A stretch of DNA of 61,268 nt from Streptomyces regalis (GTDB lineage Bacteria; Actinomycetota; Actinomycetes; Streptomycetales; Streptomycetaceae), in assembly GCF_001509475.1 (NCBI RefSeq), contig NZ_LLZG01000355.1, positions 1 to 61,268 on the forward strand. The letters run 5' to 3'. The notes under the pieces are model-generated. The model was given only the letters and a program-made list of their open reading frames with translations, made no database searches and had not been told where the DNA came from. Of this stretch, positions 1 through 8,745 are shown piece by piece (positions within the stretch are counted from its first letter, which is position 1; every line of letters starts with the position of its first letter). A program made the position numbers and the translations under genes.

Positions 1-13
1 GCCTGGGCGCGGG

Positions 14-34
14 ACCGGGGCCGTTGGCCCCGGT
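14..34. repeat. Perfect 9-bp inverted repeat with GTT loop
   Basis: ACCGGGGCC and GGCCCCGGT flank a GTT triloop. Tight GC palindromes with 3-nt loops are typical of Streptomyces telomere foldback structures, but also of ordinary GC-rich terminators. Nothing else here proves a telomere. Confidence 0.5.
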
Positions 35-56
35 GGTGAACGGGCGGGTGGCGGGG

Positions 57-120
57 GCGGGTTGTCCGTGCGGGGGGGGGTGCCTCTATGTCCTTCGTCT
101 AGGCACCCCCCGCAACCCGC
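57..120. repeat. Long interrupted hairpin
   Basis: GCGGGTTG at 57-64 pairs with CAACCCGC at 113-120. Inside it, GGGGGGTGCCT at 75-85 pairs with AGGCACCCCCC at 101-111, leaving a 15-nt loop. The outer and inner stems lie on the same axis with a bulge on the left arm. It could be a transcription terminator or a replication-related fold. Confidence 0.6.
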
Positions 121-361
121 ATCCCCAATCCCAATCCCCGCGGGGAGAATGCGCCGCGGACCGGCCGTCCAGGCCAGGGACGCGGCGGACGAGGCGCATC
201 AGCCCGCCGGGCGTACGGCGATCCCCGGGCGGGCCGTCCGGGGCGCAGCTGAACGGCCCGCGGGTGAGGCGAGACAGCGTGCGAGGGTGACACTGAGCGA
301 TGCTCTTGGAAGAGCAGATTCTGAACGATGTACGGGATTTTCCGATGGCACCAGACGGCCC

Positions 362-411
362 CGAACACCGCACTGAACACCACCGAACAACGCCGGACGC
401 TGCCGAACACC
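362..411 (+). repeat. Phased CGAACACC-type direct repeats
   Basis: Copies of CGAACACC or near matches start at 362, 374, 384 and 404, with a degenerate copy (CGGACGCT) at 394. The spacing is close to 10 bp, one helical turn. The array is reminiscent of short iterons or an operator, but lies in the gene-poor left edge, so its partner protein is unknown. Confidence 0.4.
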
Positions 412-690
412 ACCGACCAGCCGGACCGTCATCACCAGCAACGTCGGCCACAACGACGCTCCCCGCGCCAACGCCCTCCTCCTCGACACCCGCCCGCGCT
501 GGCCGGTCGAGCAGCTGAGCAACGGCCTCGCCGCAGGCCCGGGACGCGCGGGAAGTCACCGCCGTCGCCCTGGACGCACGTCAGGCCGTCACCGAGGGCG
601 GTGCCGGCCTGACGTGGCGGCGGGCGCGGGCCAACGCGCCTGCCGGGAGTCCTGAAGCGGTTCGGGCTTGCGACCAGTAGCCGTCAGGAG

Positions 691-717
691 GACACCGGCG
701 AACTCGCCGCCGGTGTC
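691..717. terminator. Strong hairpin, terminator-like
   Basis: GACACCGGCG at 691-700 pairs perfectly with CGCCGGTGTC at 708-717 around a 7-nt loop. It sits just after the TAG (679-681) that ends the decayed coding relic, which fits an old rho-independent-like terminator without a T-tract, as is common in high-GC actinobacteria. Confidence 0.45.
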
Positions 718-1073
718 GTGCTGAGACCACCGTCTTGCTGATACGGCCTAGGCCGCAAGTCAGCCGGAACAAACGGTGGGCCGCCAGAGGCGCCGCAGGC
801 GCGCAACCCGTCGTCACCGGGCCGGTTTTGGCGGGCCGGCCGGGCGGCGGATTTCACGGGGAGACGGGGAACACCGGCGGGGCCGGCAAGCCGCATACCG
901 GACAAAAGCTGTACCGGGGCGGGGCGGCGGGATACCGGAGCGTGGAAGGCTGTGTGCCGCGCAGCCCGACCAACGGCAGGGCCAACTGCCTTGAGGACTG
1001 CGTCACTTTGCGACCACAGCCCGGGCCCCGGCATACCGCCGGCGGCCCCCGTCAGGATGGAGTCCTGCGCACC

Positions 1074-1400
1074 ATGAGCATTCCCCCTCTCCCCCACCCG
1101 GCCGGTCCCGCCCCGGCCTGCACCTGCGCACCCGCCGCCGAGGCACCGGCGCCAGCGGACGGCGGTGAACCGGACGGCGCCGCCGGGCGGTTCGGGCCCA
1201 CTCACGCGCTGATCCTGCTGATCGCCGTCCTCGGGCTCGGCAGCGGCCTGTTCCTCGCTGGCACCAAGCTGGAGACCGTCTTCGCCCTCCTGGGCGGCTG
1301 CGGGGCGATCGGCGCGGCCACCCTCACCGCCGCCGGCGGAGGCCGCCGCCTGATGAGCATCCTCGTCGAGGCCGCCGTACGCTCCGGCACGGGCAAGTAG
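1074..1400 (+). CDS. Small membrane protein, unknown function
   Basis: A 108-residue protein I do not recognise. Residues 1-42 are rich in proline and alanine and include a CTC pair. Two hydrophobic segments follow, about 45-62 (ALILLIAVLGLGSGLFL) and 66-88, separated by a short charged turn, and then a basic tail. This predicts a two-helix inner-membrane protein. The ATG at 1074 is preferred over upstream starts because codon bias begins there; a GGAG lies about 11 nt upstream. It ends 9 bp before the HTH gene at 1410, so the two probably share a transcript. It could help anchor or sense for that regulator, but this is inference. Confidence 0.6.
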   Translation: MSIPPLPHPAGPAPACTCAPAAEAPAPADGGEPDGAAGRFGPTHALILLIAVLGLGSGLFLAGTKLETVFALLGGCGAIGAATLTAAGGGRRLMSILVEAAVRSGTGK

Positions 1401-1409
1401 GCACCGGCC

Positions 1410-2573
1410 ATGACCCGTTCCCCCGCCGGCGCCGCCGCTCAGCGCCACTACGCCCGTCTCGCCGAGCACCTCACCGCCCTGCGCGACACCGCCCGGCTGA
1501 CCCAGCGCGCCCTGGCCGACGCCGCCAACATCTCCCGCGGCGCCGTCCAGCGCGCCGAGTCCGGCACCGCCCCGCCCACCCCGGCCGTCCTCGACGCCTA
1601 CCTCCGCGCCTGCGGCGCCGGCCCGGCCGACCAGGACAAGGCCCGCCGCCTGCACACCCTCGGCCGCACCGCCCAGCGCGGCAAGCTCCGCGTCCTCAAG
1701 GCGCCCGCCCCCCACCTCGTCTGCGACGCGCGCGACTTCAGCCTCGTCCTGGCCACGGCGTACGAACGGGCCGGCGCCCCGCCCCTGCGCGACCTCGACC
1801 GGCCGGGCCGGGCACGGGTACCGCTCGCCACCGCGTCGCGGATCGTCAACCGCAAGGCCCTACCCACCAGCCGCGAGCAGCTGATCACGTTCCTCACCGT
1901 GTGCGGCATCTGCCACCCGGCCGCACAGCGCCCGTACCTCGACGCCTACAGCCACGTCACCTCCCGGTGCGGCACCCGCCCCGCACCCCCGCGCAAGCAG
2001 CTCACGCAACTGATCCGCCGCACCCACCCGCTCCCTCTGGCGTACGGCGGACCGGACATCGGCGCCCGCTACGACGCCGAGCGGCTGGCCGCGGGCATCA
2101 GACCGGTCATCGAAGCCCTCACCGCACACCGCGCCCGCTACGACATCGAACGGCTGGCCGCGGGCATCAGGCCGGCGGTCGAAGCCCTCGCCGCGGACCC
2201 CGGCATCCGCAACGCCCCCGCCGTCATGGCCGCGGGCGTCCAAGTGTTCGCGGACGCCTTCGCCGTCATGTTCCGGTCGGCCAGCCGGGAGGCACACCGC
2301 AACGGCACCACCCCACCCGACTGGATCACCGCCACCAACCTCCTCACCCACGGCACCGGCCCCACCCGACCCGGCACCGCCGCCCACACCACCCCCACCG
2401 ACGACGACCACGGCATCGACCTCATCGCGCACACCGACGACGGCGGCACAGTCCTCTACCAGACCAAGACCCACCAGCAACGGCCCGGCCCTCCCCCGGC
2501 GTTGACGGGCACCCGCGTCCCGGAACCACCACCGCCACCGGTCCGCTCAGCTCAGGCGCCGAGGCCGACGTAG
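1410..2573 (+). CDS. XRE-type helix-turn-helix protein with internal duplication
   Basis: A 387-residue protein. Residues 17-66 form a classic XRE/Cro helix-turn-helix (TQRALADAANISRGAVQRAE), so it should bind DNA. Residues 100-180 look like a second, more divergent helical DNA-binding or dimerisation repeat (VPLATASRIVNRKALPTSRE). An 18-residue motif is duplicated in tandem at 220-237 and 243-260 (RYD.ERLAAGIRP..EAL). The C-terminus is low-complexity, rich in Pro, Thr and His. It follows the small membrane protein by 9 bp and its last 22 bp overlap the end of the convergent terminal-protein gene. It probably regulates genes of this replicon; its target is unknown. Confidence 0.75.
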   Translation: MTRSPAGAAAQRHYARLAEHLTALRDTARLTQRALADAANISRGAVQRAESGTAPPTPAVLDAYLRACGAGPADQDKARRLHTLGRTAQRGKLRVLKAPAPHLVCDARDFSLVLATAYERAGAPPLRDLDRPGRARVPLATASRIVNRKALPTSREQLITFLTVCGICHPAAQRPYLDAYSHVTSRCGTRPAPPRKQLTQLIRRTHPLPLAYGGPDIGARYDAERLAAGIRPVIEALTAHRARYDIERLAAGIRPAVEALAADPGIRNAPAVMAAGVQVFADAFAVMFRSASREAHRNGTTPPDWITATNLLTHGTGPTRPGTAAHTTPTDDDHGIDLIAHTDDGGTVLYQTKTHQQRPGPPPALTGTRVPEPPPPPVRSAQAPRPT

Positions 2574-3190
2574 GAGACGTAGGTATAGGCGCCCCAGTCG
2601 GAGTCGAGCTCGGTGATGATGTCGTCCCAGATTTCCTCGAGTTTGCCTTCGTCGCTGGCTTCCATGGCGTCGACCGCGTCGTCCCAGATGTAGCGGACCG
2701 CGGGCAGGGTGCGGTGGGCCTGCTCGCCTTCGAGGTTGGGGCGGCGGGCGTGCTCGTCGACCAGGGACTGGTCGATGGGGTGGATCTCGACCGCGGTGCC
2801 CTTTCCCTGGTTGTTGAGGTGCTGCTTGAAGGCGCCGAGGTTGTCCAGGATGCGCCGGGTGCGCAGGTTCCAGTACGCGGTGTCGACGAGCTCGAGGTTC
2901 GCGACGCTGGGCTTCTGCTTGCCGGCGAACCAGTTCTTCAGGGCACGGGACTTGACGGTGATCCCGGCCTCCCGCATGGCCTCGACGCCGGCGTCGCTGT
3001 TGAGGTACTTCAGGCGCGCCTTCAGGCCGCGGGGGGAGGTGACGGGGGACTTGATGCCGCCCTCGATGATCTGACGTTCCAGGGCCTCTTCCAGGGCTCG
3101 GCCGAGCGCGACGCCGCCGCGGACGTTCTCGAGGGAGCGGTTCGCGCCGTAGGTCCCGAAGTTTTTCCAGCCGCTGTCGTCGTACGGCAT
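2552..3190 (-). CDS. tpg: Telomere terminal-protein (Tpg-like) candidate
   Basis: A 212-residue protein placed 3 bp after the tap-like gene (TAA, CCG, ATG), so it is translated from the same transcript. In Streptomyces, tpg genes encode the protein covalently attached to 5' telomere ends and used as primer in end-patching, and they pair with tap. Residues 55-110 contain a helix-turn-helix-like stretch (ALKNWFAGKQKPSVANLEL) as expected for a telomere-binding Tpg. The C-terminus is acidic and aromatic (residues 165-212, IWDDIITELDSDWGAYTY). Length is near the known family (about 180-260 aa). Assignment rests mainly on the coupling with tap and the HTH pattern; a plain DNA-binding partner protein is the alternative. 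Confidence 0.65.
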   Translation of the reverse strand: MPYDDSGWKNFGTYGANRSLENVRGGVALGRALEEALERQIIEGGIKSPVTSPRGLKARLKYLNSDAGVEAMREAGITVKSRALKNWFAGKQKPSVANLELVDTAYWNLRTRRILDNLGAFKQHLNNQGKGTAVEIHPIDQSLVDEHARRPNLEGEQAHRTLPAVRYIWDDAVDAMEASDEGKLEEIWDDIITELDSDWGAYTYVSYVGLGA

Positions 3191-3193
3191 CGG

Positions 3194-6100
3194 TTAATTC
3201 CCCCCGAGGGTGTAAAGGCGCTTCACCTTCATCTGGGTGGGCTTACGGCCCTCTTCCCAGACTGTTTTCCAGTCGCCTCCGGCGACGTGGAGTTCGTCGA
3301 CGCCGGAGGCCTGGACCAGGATAAGGCCCCCCTTGTGGGCTTTCCATCCTTTCAGCCAGAGGCTCGCGAAGGCCTGGGAGCGGATGGTGTGGACCCACTC
3401 GGGTCGGCGGAGTTCGCGGTTCTTTCCTGATTCGCCGATCGTGGAGGTGAAACGGGAGTACATGGCCTTGACGTATTCCTCGGTGGCCGAGTCCTCGTTT
3501 TCGATCGCGGTCTGACGGGCCTGCTGCAGGACGCGGCGGAATTTCTCCAGGAGTGCTTCTGAGGCGCCGGAGGTCCACGATTCCAGGATCCGGGGCGGCT
3601 CGCTGAGTTCGAGTTCATGGCAGCGGATCAGGAGGCGGACGGTGGCCTCGTCCAGGAGGTAGGGGCCGGGCTCCTTGCGGTTGCCGATCGGGTTGGGCAA
3701 GTGGTCGTGGGGCCATACGAAGTGGTCGACGCGGTGGATCCCGGCGCGGCGGCGGTCGTAGCCCCCGTTGGGATCGTGCTTGAGTGCGCCGATGGGCAGG
3801 TGCGTCTTGAAGGCGGACAGGTAGGCCGCGTTGGTGTCCAGGCCGACCACGTCCAGCGGGTGGTGATCCCCCTTCTTGATGGCCTCGTAGAGGGGGGCGT
3901 TGCGCCATTTATGGCGGCCTTCCCAGATTCCGTCGGCCTCGCCCTGTCCGGGTTTCGAGAGGAAATCCAGAGCGGGCGGATAAACGGTGTGGACGTAATT
4001 GGCGCCGACCCGGGTGAGTTTGAACAGGGCCATGGAGTCCGGCACGGCTTTCTTCTGCAGCATCTTGACCGCGGCCTCGATGTCGCCGTGCGTCTCGTCG
4101 AGGGCCTGATCGACCGCGGCGCTGATCTTGTTGAGGAAGTAGGTGTAGTTCCGGCCGCCGGTGCCGGGAGTGTCCTCAGGCGGAGGCGTGTCGTCGCTGA
4201 ACGAGGCCGAGGGCGCCTCCATGACCAGCCCCTCGACCACCTTCGGGGCCGGGTCGGCCGTACCGGGCGCGGCGCCGGTGTCCTCGGCGGCCGTGGCGGG
4301 CTCGGCGGCGGGGGCGGGCTCGGTGACCGTCAGGGACGCCGTGGCCGGGGCACCCGGGCGCGCGGGGGCGGGGAGGACGGACGGGGTGATCCCGGCCGCC
4401 GTCACGGCCGCGTGATAGGCGCTCAGGGCCGTGCGCAGCCGGTCAGCCTCGGCGGTGGCGGGCAGGCGCAGCCGGCGCGCGCCGAGCTCGGTGGCACGGG
4501 CCCGGGCGGCCGGCAGCACCGGGAGGAGGTGGTCGTTGCCGGGAGCGAGCGCATCGCGCAGGGCGGTCAGGACGTGCTGGCCATGGACCGACAGCTCAGA
4601 GCGCTGCTCGTTGCCGGTGAGGAATGGCGCGGCGGCGGCCAGGAGTTCGGCCTCCGCGGTGGCGAGGTCCGGCGCCTGGGCGAGGGTGGGGCCCGCCTCC
4701 GGCGTGCCGACGGCGGAGACCGGTGACGGCGCGGCCGACGTCGCCGGGGCCGGCCGCGCGGACGGGATGGTGGTGGGGGTGCTGCGGTGAGCGGCGGTGA
4801 ACGCGGCCAGGGCCGTACCGAGGCGCTCGCCCTCCACTGTGGACGGCACCGGCGGGCGACGGGCAGCGAGGTCGGCCACGGCCTGGCGCAGCCCGGGCAG
4901 TTCGTCCGCGCGGCCGGGCATGGCAGAGGCCTCGCGCATGGCCGAGAGCGCGCCGGCCAGGCGGGCGGACAGGCCGTGGCGGGCGCCGGAGGTGAACGGC
5001 AGCGCGGCGTCGAGGAGTTCGGCCTCCGCGGCCGCGAACCCCTCCCCCGCGGTCACCGGGACGGCCGGCGCCGCGGCGGGCGCGGGAGAGGGCTGCAGGG
5101 CGACGCCAGGAGCGGCCGGGGTGGCCCCGGCGGCCGTGGACGCCGACATCGTCGCAGCCGGGCCGGCGGTGGTGCCGGGCGTCATACCGGCGCCGGGATC
5201 CGCCGCCGGCTCTACCGGCCCCGCCGAGGTCGCGTCCTGGGCGACCGGGAGCACCTCGCCGGGGACGGGGGCGTGCGGCGCGGCGGACGGACGGAAGCCG
5301 TGGGCGGTGGCGTACGCGTAGAAGGCCTCCAGGGCCTGCTGAAGACGCCGACCGGGGGCGGTGTCGGGCAGACGCGGGCGGCGGGCGGCAGCGGCGCACA
5401 CCGCCCTCTGGGAGGAGGACAGCTCCGAGACGGTCCACTCGTCCCCGGCCCGCTCCTCGTCGAGGTGGTGGACCAGGGCGGCCAGCACACCCCGCAGGTC
5501 GTCCGGGAGCTGCTCGAGCGCGCCGGCTTCCATGTAGGGGCGGACCGCGTCGGCGAGGCCGGCCGTGACCTTCTCGCCCTCCGCACCGCGGAACGCGCGT
5601 GCGGCGTCGAACCGGCGGACCGGCTCGGGCGGGTCGGTGAAGCGGGCGCACGCGAGATCGGCGCGCAGCGGCACGGTCGTCAGCTCGCCGAAATCACGCT
5701 CAACCACCGACACCTGGGCGTCGTTGCCAGTGCGGGTCAGGGTCAGGGTGAGGTGCGCGGCGTCCAGCGCGGCCAGGACGTCGGGGTCGGCGGTGTCGAG
5801 CACGGCCACCACCGGCACGTTCCGGCTGCGGGCCAGGTGCGCCAGCACCCGGGCCGCCTCGGGCAGCGCGGGGCCGGACAGCGGGATGAACGGATCGGCC
5901 GCGTGCTGGAAGCGGTCGACGACGACCAGGGCCAGGCCCTCAACGTACGGGGCGGTCTCGGCGATCGCCTGGGCGGTCAGGCCGGTGCCGTCGTCGACGT
6001 GCAGGTCGGCGGCCGTCAGCCGGGCCTGAACCTGGGCCGCGGCCTGTTGCTCGTCCGGAGTGAGGGCGCCGGTGCGCAGCCGCCGGTAGTCGAGCTCGGC

Positions 6101-8218
6101 CTCGGCGGCGATCACCCGCAGCGCCACAGCCGTCCGCGACGGGCCCGACGCCGCGTACAGCACGGGGAGTTGGTGGGTGAGGGCGGTGTGCCGGGCGGCG
6201 TGCACGGCCAGGAGCGAGCCGCCCGCGTGCGGCTCGGCCGCCACCACCGTCAACACCCCCGACGGCAGGCTCCCCAGCGCGGCATCCAGGGCGTGCAGGC
6301 CGAACCCGAACCGCGGCACAGCCGGCGGCGCGACGGCCTCGGTCAGGGCCAGACCGGCGACCTCCCCCAGACCATGCAGCCGGCGCTGTCCACCACCCCC
6401 GGCCGACGGGGCCGCCTCAGCCGCCGTCCCGGGCGTCGTACCGCCCACGCCCTGGCCGACGGTGGTGTCCTGGCCGACGGTGGTGTCCTCAGCAGCGGCG
6501 TCGCCGACCGGCTCCGCCTCGGCGGCCCTGTCGGCCTCGACGGCAGCGTGACCGGCCTCGACGACGTCCTGAGCAGCGGTGTCGCCGGTCGGCGACACCG
6601 GGGCATTCCCGGCGGGGACCGCCGGCGCTGCAGGGACGGGCGCTGCAGGGTCCGAGACGGCGCCGGCGTCCTCACGGACCGCGGCCGCCACAGCAGTAGA
6701 GGCCATCTCGGACGGCTCCGTAGTGACGGCCGGTCCGGCAGCGGCCCCGCCAGCATCCGCGGAGCGGCTCAGCACGTCGGCGACCCGCGTGAAGCTCATC
6801 GGCCAGGGGCCCGCCCACCGAGGCCCGGACTGCTCCGACTCCACACCGGCATCCGGCCCGCTCCGCACACCCGAGATCTCGGCCAAGGCCTCGGGCGCCA
6901 CGTCGGAGGCGGTCAGGCGAAAACGCACGGACACACCGGACTTCAGGCCCGCCAGATCAGGGTGCTCAAGGACACCGTCGAGACGGCTGTCACCGGTCAG
7001 GACCACGGGGAAGCGGCCCTCGCGCCGCATCTCGTGCAGCACCTCCAGCGCCCCGGTATCCAACCGGTGCGCATCGAGCACCACCAACAGACGGGCACTG
7101 CACTGCAGTTCGGCGGCGACCACGTCCTCTACGCCGCGAGCCAGAGCGCGGCGCCCTGGCCGGCGCAGGTCCAGGCGCAGCTGCCCGTGCAGGGCACTCA
7201 GCAAGGAGCCGCGGTCCATGCCCTGTTCCGACGTCACCCACACCGCGGCCGTACCCAGCGTCTTCCGGCATGCCTCAAGAGCCGTCCGGGCAGTGCCGTC
7301 CGGACCGGTGACACACACCACCGCCCCGGACTCCATCGCCTCCCGCAACCCCTCGAGAAGACTCACGACCTGAGACCCCGGCACCGGCTCCGGCACCTCG
7401 GTGGCCTCCCCCACCGCAGCCGGGACACCGACACCCGCTCCGGGAACCGTGCCGCTCCTGCGCACGACGGCGGGCGCCTCCTCCCCGGCGGCCGCGGCCG
7501 CCGGGGAGGGCGTGAACAACGCCTCCGCGGACACAACGGAAGCGGGAGCGGCCGCGGGGGCCTCGGCCGCCGCGGACAACGGAGCGGCGGGGCCGGTGGA
7601 GTCGGTGGAGTCGGTGGAGTCGGTGGAGTCGGGCACGGTCACCAGGGCGTCGCCGGGCGGCACCAACGCGGCGTCCACCAGCACCGCGACCGCCTTCGTA
7701 CGGTCCAGCAGCACCTGCGGCACACCCCGCCGCACCGGCGAATCCCCCGCCTCCACCACAAGATCACCCAGCTTCGGACGCGCCGCCGTCCGCGCCCACG
7801 ACGGCCACCCCGAAAGCCGGCCCCGCGACCCAGCATCCAGCCGCCCCACCGGAATCAGCGCCGCGCGATAGGTATGACGGGCCTTCGCATCCCGCTTCTC
7901 GACCACCACCACCTGGCCGTCGTCCCGCGCCGCGTCCACCAGCTGATACAGCCGGTTCCGCGCCTGAGACACCCCCAACACCACAACAGCCGTCGGACCG
8001 GCGACCTCCTCGGAGAGCGCGGCAGCGACGGCACCGTCGGACGGCGCAGCACCGGGCACGGCCGCCCTGGCAGAACCCGCAGGGACAGCCAACTCCCCGC
8101 CGCCGGCCCGGCCGTCGGCACCCGGGGCACCGGCGGACGCCTCGGCCGGCGCGGAGGTACTGCCGGACACGGCGATCCCGGCGGCAGGCTCGGAAGCGGG
8201 GTGGGCACGGTCGGCCAT
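3194..8218 (-). CDS. tap: Giant Tap-like telomere-associated polymerase with fused N-terminal ATPase-like domains
   Basis: A 1674-residue protein. The last ~320 residues match my memory of Streptomyces Tap: a motif-A-like DVVGLDTNAAYLSA (1456-1469, Asp1461), an ILESWTSGASEALLEKFR block near 1543-1561, and GVDELHV (1639-1645), a motif-C-like acidic pair. Tap binds telomere DNA, recruits Tpg and is reported to add nucleotides to it. In front lie a Phd/YefM-like stretch (about 75-125), an AAA-like domain (about 285-450) whose P-loop reads GPDGTART, and a DnaB/RecA-like domain (about 620-850) whose P-loop reads EPHAGGSL, lacking the usual Lys. Three helical repeats (about 880-975, 1062-1145, 1186-1272) and Ala/Pro linkers follow. 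Known Tap is about 740 aa, so this is an extended fusion. A (DST)n run near 197-208 comes from a 9-bp repeat. Confidence 0.75.
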   Translation of the reverse strand: MADRAHPASEPAAGIAVSGSTSAPAEASAGAPGADGRAGGGELAVPAGSARAAVPGAAPSDGAVAAALSEEVAGPTAVVVLGVSQARNRLYQLVDAARDDGQVVVVEKRDAKARHTYRAALIPVGRLDAGSRGRLSGWPSWARTAARPKLGDLVVEAGDSPVRRGVPQVLLDRTKAVAVLVDAALVPPGDALVTVPDSTDSTDSTDSTGPAAPLSAAAEAPAAAPASVVSAEALFTPSPAAAAAGEEAPAVVRRSGTVPGAGVGVPAAVGEATEVPEPVPGSQVVSLLEGLREAMESGAVVCVTGPDGTARTALEACRKTLGTAAVWVTSEQGMDRGSLLSALHGQLRLDLRRPGRRALARGVEDVVAAELQCSARLLVVLDAHRLDTGALEVLHEMRREGRFPVVLTGDSRLDGVLEHPDLAGLKSGVSVRFRLTASDVAPEALAEISGVRSGPDAGVESEQSGPRWAGPWPMSFTRVADVLSRSADAGGAAAGPAVTTEPSEMASTAVAAAVREDAGAVSDPAAPVPAAPAVPAGNAPVSPTGDTAAQDVVEAGHAAVEADRAAEAEPVGDAAAEDTTVGQDTTVGQGVGGTTPGTAAEAAPSAGGGGQRRLHGLGEVAGLALTEAVAPPAVPRFGFGLHALDAALGSLPSGVLTVVAAEPHAGGSLLAVHAARHTALTHQLPVLYAASGPSRTAVALRVIAAEAELDYRRLRTGALTPDEQQAAAQVQARLTAADLHVDDGTGLTAQAIAETAPYVEGLALVVVDRFQHAADPFIPLSGPALPEAARVLAHLARSRNVPVVAVLDTADPDVLAALDAAHLTLTLTRTGNDAQVSVVERDFGELTTVPLRADLACARFTDPPEPVRRFDAARAFRGAEGEKVTAGLADAVRPYMEAGALEQLPDDLRGVLAALVHHLDEERAGDEWTVSELSSSQRAVCAAAARRPRLPDTAPGRRLQQALEAFYAYATAHGFRPSAAPHAPVPGEVLPVAQDATSAGPVEPAADPGAGMTPGTTAGPAATMSASTAAGATPAAPGVALQPSPAPAAAPAVPVTAGEGFAAAEAELLDAALPFTSGARHGLSARLAGALSAMREASAMPGRADELPGLRQAVADLAARRPPVPSTVEGERLGTALAAFTAAHRSTPTTIPSARPAPATSAAPSPVSAVGTPEAGPTLAQAPDLATAEAELLAAAAPFLTGNEQRSELSVHGQHVLTALRDALAPGNDHLLPVLPAARARATELGARRLRLPATAEADRLRTALSAYHAAVTAAGITPSVLPAPARPGAPATASLTVTEPAPAAEPATAAEDTGAAPGTADPAPKVVEGLVMEAPSASFSDDTPPPEDTPGTGGRNYTYFLNKISAAVDQALDETHGDIEAAVKMLQKKAVPDSMALFKLTRVGANYVHTVYPPALDFLSKPGQGEADGIWEGRHKWRNAPLYEAIKKGDHHPLDVVGLDTNAAYLSAFKTHLPIGALKHDPNGGYDRRRAGIHRVDHFVWPHDHLPNPIGNRKEPGPYLLDEATVRLLIRCHELELSEPPRILESWTSGASEALLEKFRRVLQQARQTAIENEDSATEEYVKAMYSRFTSTIGESGKNRELRRPEWVHTIRSQAFASLWLKGWKAHKGGLILVQASGVDELHVAGGDWKTVWEEGRKPTQMKVKRLYTLGGN
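7597..7629 (+). repeat. 9-bp tandem repeat inside tap
   Basis: Four or so copies of GTCGGTGGA lie in frame within the tap-like gene and encode an Asp-Ser-Thr repeat in a linker on the minus strand. Because the unit is a multiple of three, copy-number changes would only lengthen or shorten the linker. Confidence 0.8.
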
Positions 8219-8315
8219 GACAGCTCAGCACTCCTTCGAAAAACAGCGAAACAGCCCGCCCGGAACGGCGAGACGGGACAAACACACAGGCCGCAACAGC
8301 CGGTTGAACCGCCCC

Positions 8316-8745
8316 TTACGAACCGGACGAACCGGCCACAGCACCGGCCCGGACACGGGCACGTTCAAGGCGCGCGGGGTCGGCAACCGCCACGAACGCG
8401 GGGTCCGCCAGCAACGGGGCCAGCAGCCCGCACGACGCGGCGTGGGAAGCGAGGTGGTCACGGATGTAGGGGTCGGCACGCCCCAGTCCCGCCCGCCCTG
8501 CGAGGTCAGCCGCCAGGGCTTGTCCATCCAGGCCAGCAGCGCCAGCGTGACGGCCTCACGCATGGAGGGCGGGGCCTGGCGGCGCAGCTCCTCGGCCAGG
8601 TCCTCATGGACCAGCCGGTACACCGACCGCTCCTCGGCATCGAGGCCTTCGACAACGAACTGCCCGTCAGCGCTCAGCAGCCACGCGACACCGTCGTCCA
8701 CACCGCCCGGCGTACCCCCGTCGGCGCCGGTCAGGGACTACGGAC
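8316..8745 (-). pseudogene. Relic of the C-terminal arm of a NACHT/WD40-type NTPase
   Basis: Two adjacent frames together spell the winged-helix end of actinobacterial NACHT proteins. The first (8745 to about 8525) includes VAWLLSADGQFVVEGLDAEE and SVYRLVHEDLAEEL. The second (about 8527 to the TAA at 8316-8318) includes RADPYIRDHLASHAASCGLL and LLADPAFVAVADPARL. Both are hallmarks of the same family and are in register except for one frameshift near 8525. A TAG lies just upstream of the first frame. No P-loop survives. The relic is between the tap-like gene and a hypothetical gene, so it also separates tap from any distant promoter. Confidence 0.6.

Larger units (their letters stand above)
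1..1073. other. Gene-poor left edge with hairpins and a decayed coding relic
   Basis: I see no intact gene here. The stretch holds several inverted repeats and a set of phased short repeats, listed separately. On the plus strand from about 421 to 520 one frame reads like real protein (RTVITSNVGHNDAPRANALL), and from about 535 to 681 a different frame continues plausibly (REVTAVALDARQAVTEGG) to a TAG at 679. This suggests a small gene that lost its frame. The family is not recognised. Confidence 0.4.

Noticed and set aside
1..120. A Streptomyces telomere end
   Set aside because: Palindromes are present, but the sequence does not begin with a telomere consensus I can recognise, and the window edge is arbitrary.
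684..1715. Minus-strand frame over the first two plus-strand genes
   Set aside because: Gly/Ala-rich without start signals. The plus strand has a two-TM protein and a clear helix-turn-helix.
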